Assembly (NCBI GenBank): GCA_001939145.1
Contig: LSRX01000060.1
Coordinates: forward strand, 1,210,071-1,274,070
Length of the DNA stretch: 64,000 bases
Direction: 5' to 3'
From: Symbiodinium microadriaticum
Taxonomy: Eukaryota; Sar; Dinophyceae; Suessiales; Symbiodiniaceae
The notes under the pieces were generated by a model. The model did not search any database. It was not told the DNA's origin and saw nothing but the letters and a program-made list of their open reading frames with translations. Numbering within the stretch: position 1 is the stretch's first letter; each line of letters starts with the position of its first letter. The translations under genes and the position numbers were made by a program. Below, one piece after another: positions 62,479 through 64,000 of this stretch.

Positions 62479-64000
62479 TCAACTGTCTTCAAGGTCATCG
62501 ATCACCATAGGTGGTTGTGGCCTGTTCCATGTGCGTCTCCAGAAGTTTCGGAGGATCTGCAGTGCCTCCTGCGTGGTCTGGCTTGTCACGGTCTGTCCCT
62601 CGAAGGTGTCGACCACCGCCGCCGGCAAGGCACAGGCACAGTTGTTGAGCCACCGGGTCGCCTCCTTGCCAGCTTGTCCCATCCTCTGCCGCCACGCTTG
62701 CAGTCTCCGATAGGTCCTGGAAGCCCGTGTTTGTTGCAGCAAGTCCTGGGTAAAGGCAAGGGCCTGTTCGAAGGGGGCCCTAGGAACTTCCCGAGGCCAA
62801 TGTCGCCGAATGCAGGCACTGAGGGCCGCATCGACCTCCTCATGCCTAAGGGCCTCAAGCAGCCGGCCTTGGAACTTGCACAACCGCTGCACCAGCCCGC
62901 TCTCAGCACATCGCCTGCCTGCCTCCCGTCCATGGCTCAACACCGGCTGGACCCAGGGGAGTGAGCCTTTGCGGCGGTATCGCTGTCTGGTGTCCCGACT
63001 GGAACCTGAGAAAGTAGCAATGGCCTGAGCCGAGGCCTGCTCCACCAGTTCGACAAGTTGGAGCCATTGCCCATCGACATCGTCGTGCCACTCCACCTCC
63101 ACATTGGAGAAGAAATCCTGTAGCTGCTCATTCCAAGCATCGGCAGGCATCTGTTCGGGCTTACGGCACGGCGCCGTTGGTCGGAATTCGAGGCGGGGAC
63201 GTCTGTCGAACTGCACATGCCACCGAAGCTGCAGAACCTTGTGGTCGCCAAACTTGGGAGTGTCAAACTTTGCCTGCACTGCCCAAGTGTCGTCATTGAA
63301 CGCGGCATAGTCCAGGGCACGGTCGCCGCCCCAACGAGAGGGGATAAAGGCACCATGCTCCATCGGTGCCGCTAGCTGCAAACCAATGTCCGGCAGCCAC
63401 GACTCACTCGGGGTGTCGTTCCAGTCCCCAGCAGCGAGGCAAGGGAGGTGACAGTCAGCTGCATCTCCGAACAAGTGAGTGACCTCCGCGTCAAACTCGT
63501 CACGCTCGACGCACGGCCTGCGCCAAACCGTCATGACACGAAAGCCCTCAAAGTCTAGCACCTGGATGTCGCCCGCATGCCCCGTCCACGAATGAAGCTG
63601 GCGGCAACGAACATGGCGAGCAACAGCCACACAAAGGCCACCCTTCCAGTAGGATCGCCCCCCAGCCTGGGCCTCCTGACATGAGGCAACCCAGAACGCG
63701 TTGTAGCCCTGGCGCTGTAGGCGAGAGGTGGCCGCGGCCTGCTCCGAAGGCCCTGCCCGACATTCAGCGATGCAAAAGACCTGAGGACGCTCCGAACTTC
63801 TAAAGGCCGCCAGGTAGTCGATCACATCAAACATATGCTCGACCCCCCCGACATTCACGTAGGTGAGGCAGAAAGCGTCTGGCCCTGGTTGGCTGTCGCC
63901 TGCAGTCGTGGATGTAGAAGCCGATGGTCCCGGGTTGGGTTCAACGTCTCCATCTGCCGTGACGTCGCGGATCCATTGGTTGGCAGGGCCTTGCTTCGAA
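62479..64000 (-). CDS. LINE-3 endonuclease ORF with N-terminal 2A-like motif, partial
   Basis: Open from the window end to a stop at 62,479. It begins KQGPANQWIRDVTADGDVEP-NPGP (63,990-63,925). It then encodes an APE-type endonuclease: NVGGVEHMFDVIDYLAAF, VFCIAECRAG (catalytic Glu region), GGLCVAVAR, CLAAGDWNDTPSES (Asp/Asn), GGDRALDYAAFNDD and FDTPKFGDHKVLQL (catalytic His). A helical linker to the RT follows (QRLCKFQGRLLEALRHEEVD, RRLQAWRQRMGQAGKEATRW). A frameshift at about 62,480 separates it from the RT. The first visible codon is not a start; the ORF continues beyond the window. Confidence 0.88.
   Translation of the reverse strand, partial: SKQGPANQWIRDVTADGDVEPNPGPSASTSTTAGDSQPGPDAFCLTYVNVGGVEHMFDVIDYLAAFRSSERPQVFCIAECRAGPSEQAAATSRLQRQGYNAFWVASCQEAQAGGRSYWKGGLCVAVARHVRCRQLHSWTGHAGDIQVLDFEGFRVMTVWRRPCVERDEFDAEVTHLFGDAADCHLPCLAAGDWNDTPSESWLPDIGLQLAAPMEHGAFIPSRWGGDRALDYAAFNDDTWAVQAKFDTPKFGDHKVLQLRWHVQFDRRPRLEFRPTAPCRKPEQMPADAWNEQLQDFFSNVEVEWHDDVDGQWLQLVELVEQASAQAIATFSGSSRDTRQRYRRKGSLPWVQPVLSHGREAGRRCAESGLVQRLCKFQGRLLEALRHEEVDAALSACIRRHWPREVPRAPFEQALAFTQDLLQQTRASRTYRRLQAWRQRMGQAGKEATRWLNNCACALPAAVVDTFEGQTVTSQTTQEALQILRNFWRRTWNRPQPPMVIDDLEDS
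63925..63954 (-). other. 2A-like ribosome-skipping motif (DGDVEPNPGP)
   Basis: The codons read D-G-D-V-E-P-N-P-G-P, a full match to the 2A core D-(V/I)-E-x-N-P-G-P that makes ribosomes skip a peptide bond before the last proline. It sits just upstream of the endonuclease, the position where 2A-like sequences are known in some non-LTR retrotransposons. Activity is inferred from the motif only. Confidence 0.7.

Larger units (their letters stand above)
60338..64000 (-). mobile_element. LINE-3: APE-type LINE, runs off the window
   Basis: It contains a 2A-like motif, an endonuclease and a reverse transcriptase with terminal zinc knuckle, in the same orientation as AMT. Its 3' tail (60,514 to about 60,340) ends ...GACATTAAACAATTACGTGAG right before the AMT codons, suggesting insertion in or next to the same AMT exon. 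The 5' end and the second duplication copy would be beyond 64,000. Frame changes near 62,480 and 62,300 show this copy is inactive. Confidence 0.85.

Overview
The window reads as nuclear DNA of a dinoflagellate, plausibly a Symbiodiniaceae-like alga. The evidence is: (i) a pentatricopeptide-repeat (PPR) gene of the 'W-x-x-AL-x-LL' style abundant in these genomes; (ii) genes cut into many short exons with G|GC...AG|G (GC-AG) introns; (iii) almost all recognisable genes and retroelements on one strand (minus); (iv) TTTAGGG-like telomeric repeats and many APE-type LINEs whose reverse transcriptases carry a xxDDR box and end in a zinc knuckle; (v) two single ambiguous bases (N near 20,638 and 44,935), as in a draft assembly. 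No rRNA, tRNA, CRISPR or bacterial-type operon was seen. Because genes are spliced, most long open frames are shadows; exons are called from protein motifs.

Layout. 1-1,021: 3' part of a PPR gene (minus). 3.9-17.9 kb: several minus-strand exon clusters without recognisable domains, plus microsatellites. 18.0-18.4 kb: Mei2-like RNA-binding domain exons (minus). 19.4-21.1 kb: unidentified minus-strand exons and an ORF preceded by a string of small hairpins. 22.0-22.75 kb: kinesin-13-type motor exons (minus). 26.8-27.5 kb: the 3' end of a decayed Ty1/copia element (plus). 29.34-30.73 kb: a very AT-rich array of at least twelve hairpins with a shared loop motif. 30.75-37.17 kb: a complete or near-complete secreted/lysosomal GH38 alpha-mannosidase gene in about 25 exons (minus). 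37.8-41.6 kb: a helical/coiled-coil gene (minus).

41.9-64.0 kb is one ammonium-transporter (AMT) gene (minus) that has been heavily invaded. Its 3' exon (41,893-42,752) is intact. A 7.3-kb GC-AG intron holds three LINE remnants and an interstitial telomeric tract. The preceding exon is split into three pieces by LINE-2 (15-bp target duplication) and by a 7.9-kb LINE-1 (16-bp target duplication). A third LINE (LINE-3) ends immediately upstream of the first piece and runs off the window. When the insertions and one duplication copy of each are removed, the exon stays in frame and joins the 3' exon in the correct phase, so the insertions are recent relative to any decay of the gene.

The most unusual signals are the hairpin array with its conserved loop, the repeated LINE hits on one AMT exon, a 2A-like DVEPNPGP motif at the N-terminal side of the LINE-3 endonuclease, and an OTU-protease-like domain in LINE-1 that has lost its cysteine block.
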